NCBI GenBank assembly: GCA_947044405.1
Contig: CAMRHE010000360.1
Span: 421,001-485,000 of the forward strand
DNA length: 64,000 nt
Direction of reading: 5' to 3'
From: Leptodactylus fallax
Taxonomy: Eukaryota > Chordata > Amphibia > Anura > Leptodactylidae
In this document: positions 10,897 through 21,935 of the stretch, piece after piece
Numbering within the stretch: the stretch's first letter is position 1
How the letters are laid out: each line of letters begins with the position of its first letter
Position numbers and translations under genes: made by a program
Notes under the pieces: model-generated
Seen by the model: only the letters and a program-made list of their open reading frames with translations
The model's database searches: none
Told to the model about the DNA's origin: nothing

Positions 10897-13800
10897 TCAA
10901 TGATTGTACGGTGGGGGGAATGCCTCTGCCCATGACTCCCAGTGCGTCCTGAATCTATCCAGGCCCCCTCCATTACATGCACAAATGCGCTCGTATTGAT
11001 AGTTCAAGGACACCGCTGAAATTAACTCTGTCAAGGCCGGGCATGCAGTAGACTTCCATCTTCTCGCAATAAGTAGGCGGGCAGCCCCTAGCACCTGACA
11101 AACGACTGTTCTATGTCTACCAGGTATCATGTGAATACCCGGCAGGAGAGGTGCCAGTTCAGGTGTATACCCCACCACTCCACCACACAGGCCATTAACC
11201 AAGGAAAACACAGAAACCCAAAAGGGCTGAATGAGTGGGCAGTGCCAGAACACATAGAATAAAGAGCCGGTCTCCCCACATCCCCTCCAACAAAGAGGTG
11301 AACACGATGGGTAGAACTTAGCTATACGTAAAGGAGGGTAATACCAGCGTAGTAGTAATTTGCTATATTGCTCCCAATGTGAGGCACATACTGTGGATCG
11401 CTTAGCCCATCTGATCGCCTCTCGCCAGTGACCAACCTCAAATCTGCTACCTATGTCCTCCTCCCAAAGGATCATGTGTTTAGTCTTGCGGAAAGTGCAA
11501 TCCATATTCAAAATTCGATACAGGGTTTTAGTTTTATAAGCCGCTGTGGAAGCCTGTGGGTGTAAGAGGTCGGCGGCCGACTGTGGCAGGCGTACCTGAG
11601 TCGATGTCGTGTCAGACAAGTAGGAAGTCAATCTGGTATATGTGTATGCTTCCCTTGCGGGCAGATCAAATGTCTCTTTCAACATGGGGAAGGGCGCCCT
11701 AGTGCCACCCCTATACAGGTCAGAGACATACTTTACCCCACACCTGCGCCACACGTCTAGGGATAAATGTGGTATCTCGTGGGGGAGCGTCGTAATGGGA
11801 AGATTCAGTGCTACCGTAGGGGCATCCCCATCCTGCAGAGTACACAATGCATGCCATGCCCCAATCGTAGCCTGTACAGCTGGTGAAGCAGATATGGAAG
11901 ATCCACTCCTGGGGCCTGACGCTAAAAGGTAACCCTCCCAGTCAGAAGTCTGAACCATTTGAGCCTCCATAGCTGGCCACAGTTTGTCATGGTTCGTTGT
12001 AAACCAGAACTGGAGTTGGCCTAAAACTATGGCTAAATAATAGTGATACAAGTTTGGTACACCCATACCCCCATTGTCTCTTGATTTAAACATTGTATGG
12101 AGTGCTATTCTGGGTTTGCCACCATTCCATATAAAGGACATCATTTGTTTTTGGAAACTCAGGAAGGTGGACTTTGGTATCGGTATCACTAGTGTTCTGA
12201 AGTAATAAAGTATCCTGGGAAGGATCAGCATTTTATATAGCACTACTCTTCCCATCCAACTATGCTCAAATTTAGTTAACCCATGAAGCTCCTTCGGGAG
12301 GATAGCCAGCAGGCCTGGAAAGTTGGCCTTAACTAAATCCTTTGTGTTTGGAGTGAGCTGTATCCCTAGATAAGGTATAGCGTGCGAGCACCATTGATAG
12401 GGCGATGTGTTTTTGATGTGGCATATATTGTTTGGAGACATACTAATTCCTAAAATCTGGGACTTGGATTCATTAACTTTATAATATGATAACTCTCCGA
12501 AATCTTTCAGAATTTGAGATACAGTACAGAGCATATTATTAGAGTAGGTGAGGGACAGAATCACATCATCCGCGAATAGGTTAATTCTGTGGTCTGTCCG
12601 GTCCAACTTGATACCAGACAGATCCAGATGTGTCCTGATCCTTTCGGCCAAAGGTTCCATCACCAATGAAAATATCAAAGGGGACAATGGGCACCCCTGT
12701 CTCGTGCCATTGGTAATGTCGAAGGGGCGGGACAGGACCCCATTCGCCAACACCTGAGCGGATGGGCTAGAGTAGAGTGCAGAGATTGCAGTAGCAATGG
12801 GACCAGAAAAACCAAATTTATGGAGAACCTCAAAAAGATACCCCCAATGTACCCTATCAAACGCCTTCTCCGCATCCAGGGACAGGAGCAGAGAAGGCGT
12901 CCGTCGAGCCTGGGCCACGGCAATCAGCGCGATCACACGCCTCGTGCCATCTGGTGCCTGTCTTCCCTTAGTGAATCCAACCTGGTCTCCTCCTATCAGT
13001 GTGGGCATGACATCAAGAAGCCTGTTCGCAAGTACCTTCGCAAACAACTTAACGTCCGCATTCAATAGTGATATGGGCCTGTAGTTAGAGGGTCGGGAGG
13101 GGTCCTTGCCTGGTTTGGGTAATGTCACAATCGTTGCGGATAGCATCTCACGGGGAAAGGTACCTGTCACCATTGCTAAATTAAACACCTCAGTAAGGTG
13201 AGCAAGGATAAGTGGCTTGAACAGCTTGTAGTATTCCCCAGAGAACCCATCTGGGCCGGGAGATTTATTAAGCTTTAAACCATCAATCGCCCTAGCCACT
13301 TCCTGAGTGGAAATAGAAGCATTTAAAGACTGCAGCTGTGCAGGTGCAACAGAGGGAAGGTGCAAAGAGCACAGGAATCGGTTAACATCTATCATGGAAG
13401 GCTGCGTGGTGTCCGGGTCATCTTTCAAGTTATACAGGTCCTGATAATATTTACTAAATTCATCAGCAATTTGTTGGGGGTGGAAGACTTTGTCTGTGGT
13501 CGCTTTAGACACAAGAAATGGAATTTTACATTTAATCCTTGCTGCCTTAACTCTCTGTGCCATTAGCTTGCTGGCTTTATTGTACGACCGGTAATAGGAG
13601 GCTTTCACACGTTTAGTGTGTTTTTCAAAATCCATCAGTAAATGGGCGCTCAAGTCATCCCTGGCCTTCCGCAAAACATTCGACAGGGTAGGGTTAGGGT
13701 CAACTTTGTGCTTCTGTTCTAGAGAAGCAATAGAAGCAAGTAGCTCCCTCATCGTTTTCAGTCGAGTGCGCTTAAAGCGCGCAGCATGCTGAATCATTAG

Positions 13801-14682
13801 ACCCCTGACAAATGCTTTATGCGAATTCCAGAGGCAAAACTTATCCTCTACCGAGGGGAAATTAATGTCAAAGAATTCGGCAATGTCAGTATGCAATTTC
13901 TCGGTTACCGATTTCAGAGACATGACATATGTATTGTTTCGCCATGACAGGGGGGAAGCCACTGTGCCCGCTAAGTGGATACTAAGTATGATAGGCGCAT
14001 GGTCCGACCACGTGATATTTCCTATTTCACAACTTTGTACTCTAAGTAGCATATCACTCTGGGCTAGGAACATGTCTATTCTAGAGTAGGATTGGTGATG
14101 AGCAGAGTAGTACGTATAATCTTTCTCAGAGGAATGGAAGCACCGCCAAACATCGTGAAGTTCCGCCTGCCGGAGCCAAGGGCCTAATTGTTGAGGTGGA
14201 TGCTTGCCGCGATAGGTGGAGTCAGCAGCAGCGTCATGCACAATATTGAAATCCCCGCACAATAGAACCTGGCCCTGAGCCTGCTTCCTACACTTCTTCA
14301 TTACTGAATTTAAAAAGGAAATCTGAGACGCATTAGGACAATATACGTTTACAATAGTGATCGGGCAGTTGTCAAGCAGATAGGTGAGCGCTACATAGCG
14401 GCCCTTGGGATCTGAACTGACATGTATTAACTGAAATGACACTGTATGTTTTACCGCTATGAGGACACCCGCAACCTTCTTGGTGGCATTGGAACAAAAG
14501 ATATGAGGGAACAATTTGTGAGAGAGCTTTGGTGGATGAGAGTCACAGAAATGCGTCTCCTGTATGCAAATTACATCTGCTGCAGATCTGAGAGCCTCTT
14601 TCCACAACAGTGAACGCTTAAAGGGACTATTTAGTCCCCTCACATTAAGTGACAGTAATTTAACACCCATTAATATTATCAA
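10897..14682 (-). CDS. LINE ORF2: AP endonuclease and reverse transcriptase, uninterrupted
   Basis: An open frame of 1261 codons. Residues about 5-235 are an APE-type endonuclease with S-L-N-V-R-G-L-N, I-Q-E-T-H, G-D-F-N and W-S-D-H-A-P motifs (catalytic Glu, Asp, Asn and His all present). Residues about 455-740 are the reverse transcriptase with S-P-G-P-D-G, N-Y-R-P-I-S-L-L-N, L-D-A-E-K-A-F-D, R-Q-G-C-P-L-S-P and the catalytic F-A-D-D box. A C-terminal region with a Cys-rich C-x3-C-type cluster (W-R-G-C-G near residue 1135) follows. This order and length fit the L1/Tx1 group. The likely translation start is the internal Met of M-G-V-K-L-L-S at 14670. The frame shows no break, unusual among the damaged elements here, which suggests a young insertion. 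Confidence 0.92.
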   Translation of the reverse strand: MIILMGVKLLSLNVRGLNSPFKRSLLWKEALRSAADVICIQETHFCDSHPPKLSHKLFPHIFCSNATKKVAGVLIAVKHTVSFQLIHVSSDPKGRYVALTYLLDNCPITIVNVYCPNASQISFLNSVMKKCRKQAQGQVLLCGDFNIVHDAAADSTYRGKHPPQQLGPWLRQAELHDVWRCFHSSEKDYTYYSAHHQSYSRIDMFLAQSDMLLRVQSCEIGNITWSDHAPIILSIHLAGTVASPLSWRNNTYVMSLKSVTEKLHTDIAEFFDINFPSVEDKFCLWNSHKAFVRGLMIQHAARFKRTRLKTMRELLASIASLEQKHKVDPNPTLSNVLRKARDDLSAHLLMDFEKHTKRVKASYYRSYNKASKLMAQRVKAARIKCKIPFLVSKATTDKVFHPQQIADEFSKYYQDLYNLKDDPDTTQPSMIDVNRFLCSLHLPSVAPAQLQSLNASISTQEVARAIDGLKLNKSPGPDGFSGEYYKLFKPLILAHLTEVFNLAMVTGTFPREMLSATIVTLPKPGKDPSRPSNYRPISLLNADVKLFAKVLANRLLDVMPTLIGGDQVGFTKGRQAPDGTRRVIALIAVAQARRTPSLLLSLDAEKAFDRVHWGYLFEVLHKFGFSGPIATAISALYSSPSAQVLANGVLSRPFDITNGTRQGCPLSPLIFSLVMEPLAERIRTHLDLSGIKLDRTDHRINLFADDVILSLTYSNNMLCTVSQILKDFGELSYYKVNESKSQILGISMSPNNICHIKNTSPYQWCSHAIPYLGIQLTPNTKDLVKANFPGLLAILPKELHGLTKFEHSWMGRVVLYKMLILPRILYYFRTLVIPIPKSTFLSFQKQMMSFIWNGGKPRIALHTMFKSRDNGGMGVPNLYHYYLAIVLGQLQFWFTTNHDKLWPAMEAQMVQTSDWEGYLLASGPRSGSSISASPAVQATIGAWHALCTLQDGDAPTVALNLPITTLPHEIPHLSLDVWRRCGVKYVSDLYRGGTRAPFPMLKETFDLPAREAYTYTRLTSYLSDTTSTQVRLPQSAADLLHPQASTAAYKTKTLYRILNMDCTFRKTKHMILWEEDIGSRFEVGHWREAIRWAKRSTVCASHWEQYSKLLLRWYYPPLRIAKFYPSCSPLCWRGCGETGSLFYVFWHCPLIQPFWVSVFSLVNGLCGGVVGYTPELAPLLPGIHMIPGRHRTVVCQVLGAARLLIARRWKSTACPALTELISAVSLNYQYERICACNGGGLDRFRTHWESWAEAFPPPYNH

Positions 14683-14935
14683 GAATTAGTAATACAGACT
14701 GGTAGTATAGAGGGTCGGACAAGAGGCTAACGCTAAAATGACATCTCTCAGGCCTAGAGAAGAACAATTCGGTATTGTCATTAGTCAACACATAACTAGT
14801 TAACAGTAAGGGGAGAGAAAATAATGTTAAACAACGAGCAGTGTAGTACTGCGCAAACTTGGGGGGAAGTTTGCCATAAAAAGGGAGGTACAAAACACAC
14901 CACAGATGACTCACAGTACGTCCATAATGAGCTGT

Positions 14936-16203
14936 TCACTCGGCGGAGGTGGTAGACTTCCATGGAGGGTCCAACTTATGGGACTCGGGCCTTGAAGGTT
15001 TCGGGACATTAGGCGCAGGTGGCGGCAGGTTCCATTGGTGGAGCAGGTTACTCCCGGAGTCAAAGGAGTTAAAGGTAGAAGTCATTCCATTCCTGTTAAC
15101 GATGACTTTAGTTGGGAATCCCCACTTGTAGGGAATGTTGTGTTGCCGGAGGACCGCTGTAACAGGAGCAATCTCTCTTCTGACAGCAATGGTAGCCTGA
15201 GAAAGGTCATCGTAAAGTTGAATTTCTTTAAACGGTTCAGGCAAAGATGGCCTTTTCCTCGACTCAAGCATGAGACAATCTTTGACATGGTAGAAATGTA
15301 TGCGGGCGAGGGTGTCTCTAGGGATATGATCCGGCATCCCCTTCGGCTTCGGCAGACGGTGGGTCCTGTCTATTATAAGATCCGCGTCAGAGCATTGTGG
15401 CAGGATAGTTTTCATTAAACGTTGTAAATAAGGAGTCAAGTCCCTAGCAGCGACTGATTCTGGTATGCCACGAAACTTGACATTGTTCCGCCTATTCCTA
15501 TCTTCCATGTCAGCAAGTTTAAGTTTGACCGCTGCTAATTCTTCCTCAAGATCATTGTGGGCATCCACTATAGTGTTGTGTGCCTCAGCAAATTCACTCA
15601 TTTTGTTCTCAACATGGTCTATTCTGTTGCCAAGAGAATCAACCGTGGAGGATACGGATGTAATCGCCTTAGTAATATCCTTCTGAATAGACCGATGCAA
15701 TGCCAGCATTATATCCTTCAAGAAGGACTCAGAGGCCGATTGGGTACCTGCAGGGATAGTCTGGAGCGCATCTGAATCACCTAATTGGGAATCTTCTGCA
15801 GCCGGGCGAGAATCAAAACTAAATGTGGTATCCCATCTCATCCTTTGCTTTACAGGGCTTTGTGTGGGAGTAGTGTTATCTGCCTGGGAGGATGCTTCTG
15901 CAGGAGGAACCTCAGGATGGCTGACAAGGGCTGAAGTGGATGAAGATGGGGGTTGTAGTCCCCTCTTTGAAGCCTGCTGCTGGCCCTCTAAAGCTTTTAC
16001 CTGGCTGACCTGGGAGCCAGGACTGTCACCAGAGGCCTCCAGGTATAATTGCTGCTCACCTGGAGTGCCGTTGCGATCCGCGCCGGAGCTGCCCGCGGCA
16101 GCGGGTGCAGAGAGGAACCGCCGACGCCATCTTGGGCCGAGTCTGCTGCGGCGAAGAAGTCGGTCAGCCGCTTCGGGGGGCCTTTTTTCCCCCGTTTCGC
16201 CAT
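14936..16203 (-). pseudogene. LINE ORF1 (coiled coil and RRM-like), one frameshift
   Basis: The likely start is ATG at 16203, giving M-A-K-R-G-K-K-G-P-P-K-R-L-T-D-F-F, a basic opening typical of frog L1 ORF1 proteins. The frame must shift between about 16080 and 16000 to reach the long frame ending at 14936. The latter encodes a heptad-like helical region (about 45 residues with D-S-L-G-N-R-I-D-H-V-E-N-K), then N-R-R-N-N-V-K-F-R-G-I-P-E, the RNA-binding domain start of L1 ORF1 proteins, and a C-terminal domain. ORF1p is the RNA-binding chaperone of the retrotransposition particle. An alternative start at 15841 would avoid the frameshift but loses the N-terminus. Confidence 0.78.
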
Positions 16204-16360
16204 AGTGCCGCAGTCCTGGGGAGCAGAGGACCCTTCCGCGCCCTGGATTCCGTGTGTCGCCGGTGCCGGTTAGCCGCTACGAGCCGCTGGATTACTGTGA
16301 GGCCTCGGAACTTCAAAGACCAGCGGACATCTCAGTCGGCTCCAAGCCACGCCCCCCTGA

Positions 16361-17660
16361 ATACATTAATTTAAGGGATGCTGTTGCTAATGATGGCAAC
16401 GTGGCTGACATTGGGTGTATGTTTATTTTACCGGCTACATTTACTGGAAGTCCCAGACATATGCATGAGTATGCTCAGGACGCCATGACATATGTTTGGA
16501 TATATGGTCGTCCTGATTTGTTTGATTTTTTTAAACAAAAACTGATCAAGCTCATGGACATAATTACAAAGTGTTACATTTTTGGTGAAAGTCAGTGTTG
16601 GATGTATTCAATTGAGTGGCAAAAAGAGGTCTTCCACATGCTCATTTACTGATATGGCTAAACAATAAGATACGCCCTGATCAAATTGACAGTGTTAGTT
16701 CTGCTGAGCTTCCAAATCCAGAAGAGGATCCGGAACTTTTTGAAACTATTTCTAAAAATATGATCCATGGGCCATGTGGGCCACTTAACCGAAGATCGCC
16801 ATGTATGAAGGAAGGAAAATGTACTAAAAAGTATCCTTGCAACTTGATTGTAGAAACACAAACAGGAGATGATGATTATCCTCTTTACAGAGGACGGAAA
16901 CCTGAACAGCGAGGATATACTGCAACAATCAGATTAAAACAGGTTAAACAAAACACAGATCTTAAAATAGATAATCGATGGGTTGTACCTTACTCTCCAC
17001 TGCTTTCAAAAATGTTTGATGCGCACATTAACGTAGAATATTGTAAATCTGTTAAATCAATTAAATACATTTGCAAATATGTTAACAAGGGCAGTGATAT
17101 GGCAGTTTTCCAGCTCGAGAATCCAAAATGTACATCTGATGAGATTATGCTGTATCAGATGGGAAGGTATATAAGTAGTAATGAAGCCATGTGGCGATTA
17201 CTAAATTTTCCCATCCATGAAAGACATCCGAATGTAGTTCATCTCAGTGTCCATCTTGAAAATGGACAACGAGTTTATTTTACTCCCAAGAATGCAGAGG
17301 AAAGAGCTGCTCGACCACCCAATACAACATTGACAGCTTTCTTTCTCCTATGTCAAGCAGATCCATTTGCAAGGACTTTATTATATTCAGATGTTCCACA
17401 ATATTATACATTGAATAAATCGAGAAAAGTATTTTGGAAGAGGAAATAAGGTCCAAGGGTCCCAGGATGGGACAGACGTTCCAGTGATGCTCTTGGATGT
17501 GTGTATACAGTGCATCCAAGCAACGCAGAGTGTTACTACCTCCGATTACTAGTGGTGGTCTGATTGAAGATGATCAACACTGGGACATGACACTGCAGGA
17601 AGCATCTGTCACTCGCTTTCCACCTCAACTATGAGACCTGTTCGCTATAATAATTACAAC
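16361..17660 (+). pseudogene. Helitron Rep (HUH endonuclease) domain, broken
   Basis: Coding resumes behind the LINE with E-Y-I-N-L-R-D-A-V and I-L-P-A-T-F-T-G-S-P-R-x-M-H-E-Y, the Rep N-terminal domain. A part after Y-G-R-P-D-L-F seems deleted. After a frameshift near 16612, R-G-L-P-H-A-H-L-L-I-W-L gives the HUH metal-binding motif (His-Ala-His), and Y-I-C-K-Y-V-N-K-G at about 17070-17095 gives the catalytic two-tyrosine motif. The frame ends at 17449; related coding (S-D-A-L-G-C-V-Y-T-V-H-P-S-N-A-E) continues to about 17660 in other frames. The enzyme nicks and joins DNA in rolling-circle transposition. The catalytic residues survive but frameshifts prevent a full protein. Confidence 0.85.
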
Positions 17661-17689
17661 CTGCGCACCTTCCAACCCCTGCGCGCTTT

Positions 17690-19334
17690 GGGGCAAATAC
17701 AAAGAATATCTTAGTGAAGATATTCTTAGGAGTGCAAAGGAGAGTTAATCCAGACTTAGACTTAAATTTCACTGCTGACATATTCAACAAAGCCCTCTTG
17801 ATGTTAGAAGAAAGGTGCATATCTATCAATAGTAAAACTCTAATAGAATTAGGTTTACCAGCACCAAATCGACCAGACTTTGACATTATGCACAGAGATA
17901 TTCTGCAAGAAAAAAGCTATTATTTGGAAAAATGTAAAGAATTTGTCATATTAAATAAGCCTCTTTTGGTTGATGACCAAAGATCAGCCTATAAGGCAAT
18001 TATGGGTCAGATTTCCAGTGGAAATGGGGGACTATTTTTCCTAGATGCACCAGGAGGTACTGGTAAAACATTTTTAATTAATTTGCTGCTTGCAGAAATT
18101 CACTCAAACAATGACATTGCCTTGGCTGTTGCATCATCTGGGATTGCGGCCACTCTTTTAGATGGAGGGCGCATGGCTCATTCAGCACTAGGATTGCCCT
18201 TTAATATAGCAGTGTCAGAAACTCCTGTCTGTAATATCACTAAGGGCTCTGGGAAAGCTAAGGTATTACAAACTTGCAAAGTAATTGTTTGGGATGAATG
18301 TACCATGGTGCACAAGAAAGCGGTTGAGGCCCTTGATCGCACCTTGAAAGATCTGCGGGGAACCGATTGTTTAATGGGGGGAATTGTTGTAATTTTGGCA
18401 GGTGACTTCTGCCAGACGTTACCTGTTCTTAAGGGAGCAACACCAGCGGATGAGCTGAATGCCTGTCTAAAATCTTCTTATCTGTGGATACATGTTCAGA
18501 ACCAAACTCTTACTACTAATATGCGGGTTCATTTGATGGGAAATACAACTGCGGACAAATTTACACACCAGCTACTATACCTTGGAAATGACAGGTTCCC
18601 TACTGATTCCACTACTGGTCTGTCTCATTTCCTTTCCGGAAGATTTTTGTGAAATGACATCTTCGGTAATGGAACTTATTAACCAAGTTTTCCCTGATAT
18701 TTGTAACAATTTTAACAACCATCAGTAGCTTTGTGAACGTGCAATCCTAGCGCCTAAAAATGATAGTGTCAGCTCCATAAATCTACTAATTCAGGGAAGG
18801 CTGCCTGGTCTAGCGACCACATACATGTCCATTGATTCAGTCATGGAGAGAGAACAAGCCGTAATGTATCCATTGGAGTTCCTGAATTCTTTGGAGCCTC
18901 CTGGAATGCCACCGCATAAGCTCACTTTAAAAATAGGAGCCACAATAATTTTGCTTCGGAACCTTGACCCACCAAAATTGTGTAACGCACAAGATTGTGC
19001 ATTAAAAGTCTCATGCCCAATGTTATTAAAGCCACTATACTTATGGGAAACTCTTTAGGGAGCAAATGTTTTCATTCCGCGTATTCCTTTGCTACCAAGC
19101 GACATGCCCTTCAATTTTAAGCGTCTGCAGTTCCCAATCCGACTTGCATTTGCTATGACTATAAACAAAGCACAAGGTCAATCACTTAAAGTAGCCGGCA
19201 TTAATTTGGAGAGCCCGTGTTTTTCACATGGACAGTTGTACGTTGCTTGCTCTAGAGTGGTTAACCCCAAAAATCTTTTCATATATGCACCTGAAGGTAA
19301 AAGCAGAAACATTTTCCAAAAAGCACTACAATAG
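17690..19334 (+). pseudogene. Helitron Pif1-like helicase domain, broken
   Basis: The frame 17714-18652 (312 residues) carries D-A-P-G-G-T-G-K-T (Walker A), I-V-W-D-E-C-T-M (Walker B) and L-A-G-D-F-C-Q-T-L-P-V-L (motif III) of SF1B/Pif1 helicases. After a break, 18825-19058 encodes L-K-I-G-A-T-I-I-L-L-R-N-L, and 19089-19334 encodes [13 protein letters not shown] and Y-V-A-C-S-R-V (motifs V and VI). All main motifs are present, split over three frames. It would be the C-terminal half of the RepHel protein whose Rep part lies upstream. Confidence 0.88.
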
Positions 19335-19756
19335 GTAGTTGTTTAACTGTAAACCAATTCTACTCTTTTGTCCGTGAACTACTTATAGATTACACTGGGG
19401 GGAGGGGGGAAGGGTTGCACTATATTGATAATTGGGTGTAAATGTTTTATATGTTTGTGTACGGTGCATAAATTTTCATTTTTGATAAAAAAATAGTTGT
19501 AATCGTTTATACTACATAATATGTATTGAATATGTAAAATCAATAAAAATGTTGAAATAAATAAAAAAGTTGTTCACATCAATGTTACGACAAATAAGTA
19601 AAATGCGAAAATAATAAAAAAAAATTTCAAGTGGAAAAAAAAATTTACTGTAGCACTCTGAAAATGTCAATTTCAGTGTGACACTGAAAATTTTACTTTA
19701 GCATAACCAACAATTTTACATATTTTCCACGAGCGAAGCTGCGGGTATTCTATTAG
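19335..19756 (+). other. Helitron 3' region and terminus
   Basis: AT-rich non-coding tail. The last 45 bases include CCACGAGCGAAGCTGCGGG and end at TTAG|T. The word GAGCGAAGC(C/T)GCGGGTA is shared by many Helitron 3' ends; the terminal CTAG-type tetranucleotide has changed to TTAG. Confidence 0.7.
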
Positions 19757-20113
19757 TAGTAAATAAGTAACAAACTATACATATAATATTAATAATTCTA
19801 GATCATTAATAATCCAGTGATTGATCCCTATGACAGTAAATATGTAACAAATTATACATCAATAATCCTATAATATCATTAATAATCTAGTGAGTGATCC
19901 CTATGATAGTAAATATGGAACAAACTATACATCTAATTATATAATATTAATAATTCTATGATATCATTCATAATCCAGTGATTGATTCCTATAATAGTAA
20001 ATACGTAACAAACTATAAATCTAATGATATAATATTAATACTATAATAATGAATATTAATCATTTTATTTTGAAGCCGGAGTTGGTAACTTTTCCCACGA
20101 CTCCACAGCCCTG
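19757..20113. mobile_element. hAT-type MITE with internal AT-rich tandem repeats (partial)
   Basis: The right end, GACTCCACAGCCCTG at 20099-20113, is the inverted form of the CAGGGCTGTGGAGTC terminus of a hAT-type MITE. In front are four imperfect repeats of about 65 to 87 bases around GTAAATATGTAACAAACTAT, starting near 19760, 19846, 19911 and 19998. The Helitron ends directly at the first one, so the Helitron may have inserted in this repeat. Confidence 0.65.
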
Positions 20114-21935
20114 TTTATAATCCCTCCCCTCTGCTCTTAAGTGACATCTCTAGAACTATCCTAGTTGGCCGCTATGTAGAGAAGTAGGGAGGGAACAAGA
20201 ACACCCCGGCACTAGGGACCATAAACCATACACACGGCAGGTATGTTTAACCACTTTATTTTCCCTGTGTTTTTTTTTTTTTTTTTTTACATGCAGTCTT
20301 GAAGGCTTTAAGGCTTTTTTTTTGTTCAGGTTATCCAAATAACTGATCTGGGTTTTCTAGGACCCAGCGGCTCCTGTACTTCCCAATCCTCCGAGGATCA
20401 CATGACCAGTGGGCAGGGAGAAAGCTACATCCTTGTGGTTCCCATAGCTGTATACGTAGAGCTCAGTTGGGAATATCTATGAAGACTGGTGTATTGAACG
20501 CCAGCCTACTGTACATAACCCCGATGTGGGTGGAAGAGCTGTTTTGGAGGATCAATTAAAAGGCTGGCCATCACCGTATTTACAGCATACCTATGGACGT
20601 GTTATCTATTATTCTAACCAGCAGTACAGTGAATATCCATCTTATTAGGGAGAATGACATCACATCTTCCTTACCTTCCAGTCATGGCTCCCGATTCCCT
20701 TTTCTTGCCTGCAGGAGCGGATGAAGTGCTTGGACGGTGCGGTTGCTGCAGCTTAACCTGGTGTGTGTATTGAGGCAGGAAAACAGGAAGATCCTGCCTT
20801 ATTTGCACAATTATAGAGAGTGAGGGATTCTCCTTTATCACCATCAGTATTTGGGCTGTTCTGTGCTATTTGCCCAGGAGACCATTTACCAAACTTTGAC
20901 TGTGTTAGGGCTTTGACAACCTTTCATTCATTTCCACTATTAAAAGTGACCACACATGACCTTTTGCAGACTTTAGATCATCCATATTGGAAATTTTTGG
21001 TCGGCATGATCGATCACCTTTGGCCAGTTATCAGTCAGTTTGTGCAGGATCGCTGCATGATTTTTCTAAACTATACTGCCCCCAATTGGGTAGTTTAGTC
21101 TTTAATGTTGATGGTTGGATTGTTTCTATGACCCCACCAATCGAACGTGCATATCACGGCCATCTAAAATCTAACGTTTATCGCGAACTTTATACCTGGG
21201 TTAGATAAATTAGTTAAAGGTTACCGCAATTTTCATGAAAAATCAAAAGCTGTGCGGGGTCTTGCTGGACAGTCTGTTCTCTGGCTGTATAAGGCTTCAT
21301 ACATAGTATACTATCAGCTTTTTTCTGCTGCTAATAGCCCCATAATGGCTGCAGCACATTTTACTTTTTTCCCTGAGGCAGGGGGAGTGTACAATACAGA
21401 GCTGTCTGGCCCCTCCCCCATCCATTACTATTATTACTAGTTTCTTTATATGTAATTCTGCCAGAAGTAACGGTAAAATAGCGAGCAAACAGCTGAAAAA
21501 AGCCCAAGTGACCATAATATAGGAGATCTGGGGACCCTGGACTGCAAGTACAGGACATAATGCAGCTAAACAGATCCATGACACAGAAAGAGAGAACTCT
21601 ATGAGCACAGTCAGGAAATATGCTTACTGTCTATGACTAATATTCCATCTGTAATAACAAAAGCAGCCAGAACTAGATACAAGAACATAAGTAAACGTTT
21701 CTTACAAGTTGCGCGATGCTGCATAATGTTGTCAGTCCAGTGTGCAGGAGAGGTTGTAAGCAAATTCAGCCCCTCCCCTTTCTATTCACTGCGTGAAGAA
21801 AACCAGCCCCTCCCTCTTAAACTCACTGTAAAGAGGTTTTGCTTTTGAAGATAACTGAAGATGGAACTTCTGTAGGAACAGGGAGTGAACAGCAAATTGG
21901 CTAGAAGGGAAACACCTAGTGTCAGGAACATTAGG
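20114..21935. other. Intergenic sequence with unclassified repeats
   Basis: There is a T run at 20271-20288 and short open frames at 20820-21208 without a recognisable domain. The word pattern at 21330-21480 looks repetitive. No gene is supported. Confidence 0.35.

Larger units (their letters stand above)
10456..16360 (-). mobile_element. Tx1/L1-type LINE, nearly full length, inserted in the Helitron
   Basis: Minus-strand non-LTR retrotransposon. Its 5' end is at about 16360 (GGGGGGCGTGGCTTGGAGCC on the minus strand), followed by a 5' UTR, ORF1 (16203 to 14936, one frameshift), a spacer of about 250 bases, intact ORF2 (14682-10897) and a 3' UTR of about 440 bases. It separates the Helitron Rep sequence: coding homology stops near 10455 and resumes at 16361, apparently with some Rep codons missing at the junction, so insertion may have been accompanied by a target deletion. 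I saw no clear poly-A tail or target duplication, so the ends are good to about 20 bases. Confidence 0.85.
7871..19756 (+). mobile_element. Helitron, autonomous type, degraded and split by a LINE
   Basis: A rolling-circle transposon. The 5' end is TCTATATATATAAAA at 7871, preceded by A; the 3' end has the GCGAAGCTGCGGGTA word common at Helitron ends and stops at TTAG (a CTRR variant) at 19756, followed by T, which is the A|T insertion site expected of Helitrons. Between them lie Rep (HUH endonuclease) pieces at 9280-10455 and 16361-17660 and a Pif1-like helicase at 17690-19334, all in the same direction. A Tx1/L1 LINE (about 10456-16360), a 173-bp MITE (8801-8973) and a CA-rich stretch interrupt it. 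Without these the element is about 5.5 to 6 kb, the usual size of an animal Helitron. Frameshifts make it inactive. Confidence 0.88.

Noticed and set aside
11642..13084. Plus-strand open frames antisense to LINE ORF2
   Set aside because: They are shadows of the 1261-codon minus-strand frame.
20820..21208. Possible coding fragment (words like L-D-H-P-Y-W-K-F and M-T-P-P-I-E-R)
   Set aside because: Two overlapping frames each have protein-like words, but no family could be named and stops interrupt; too weak to annotate.
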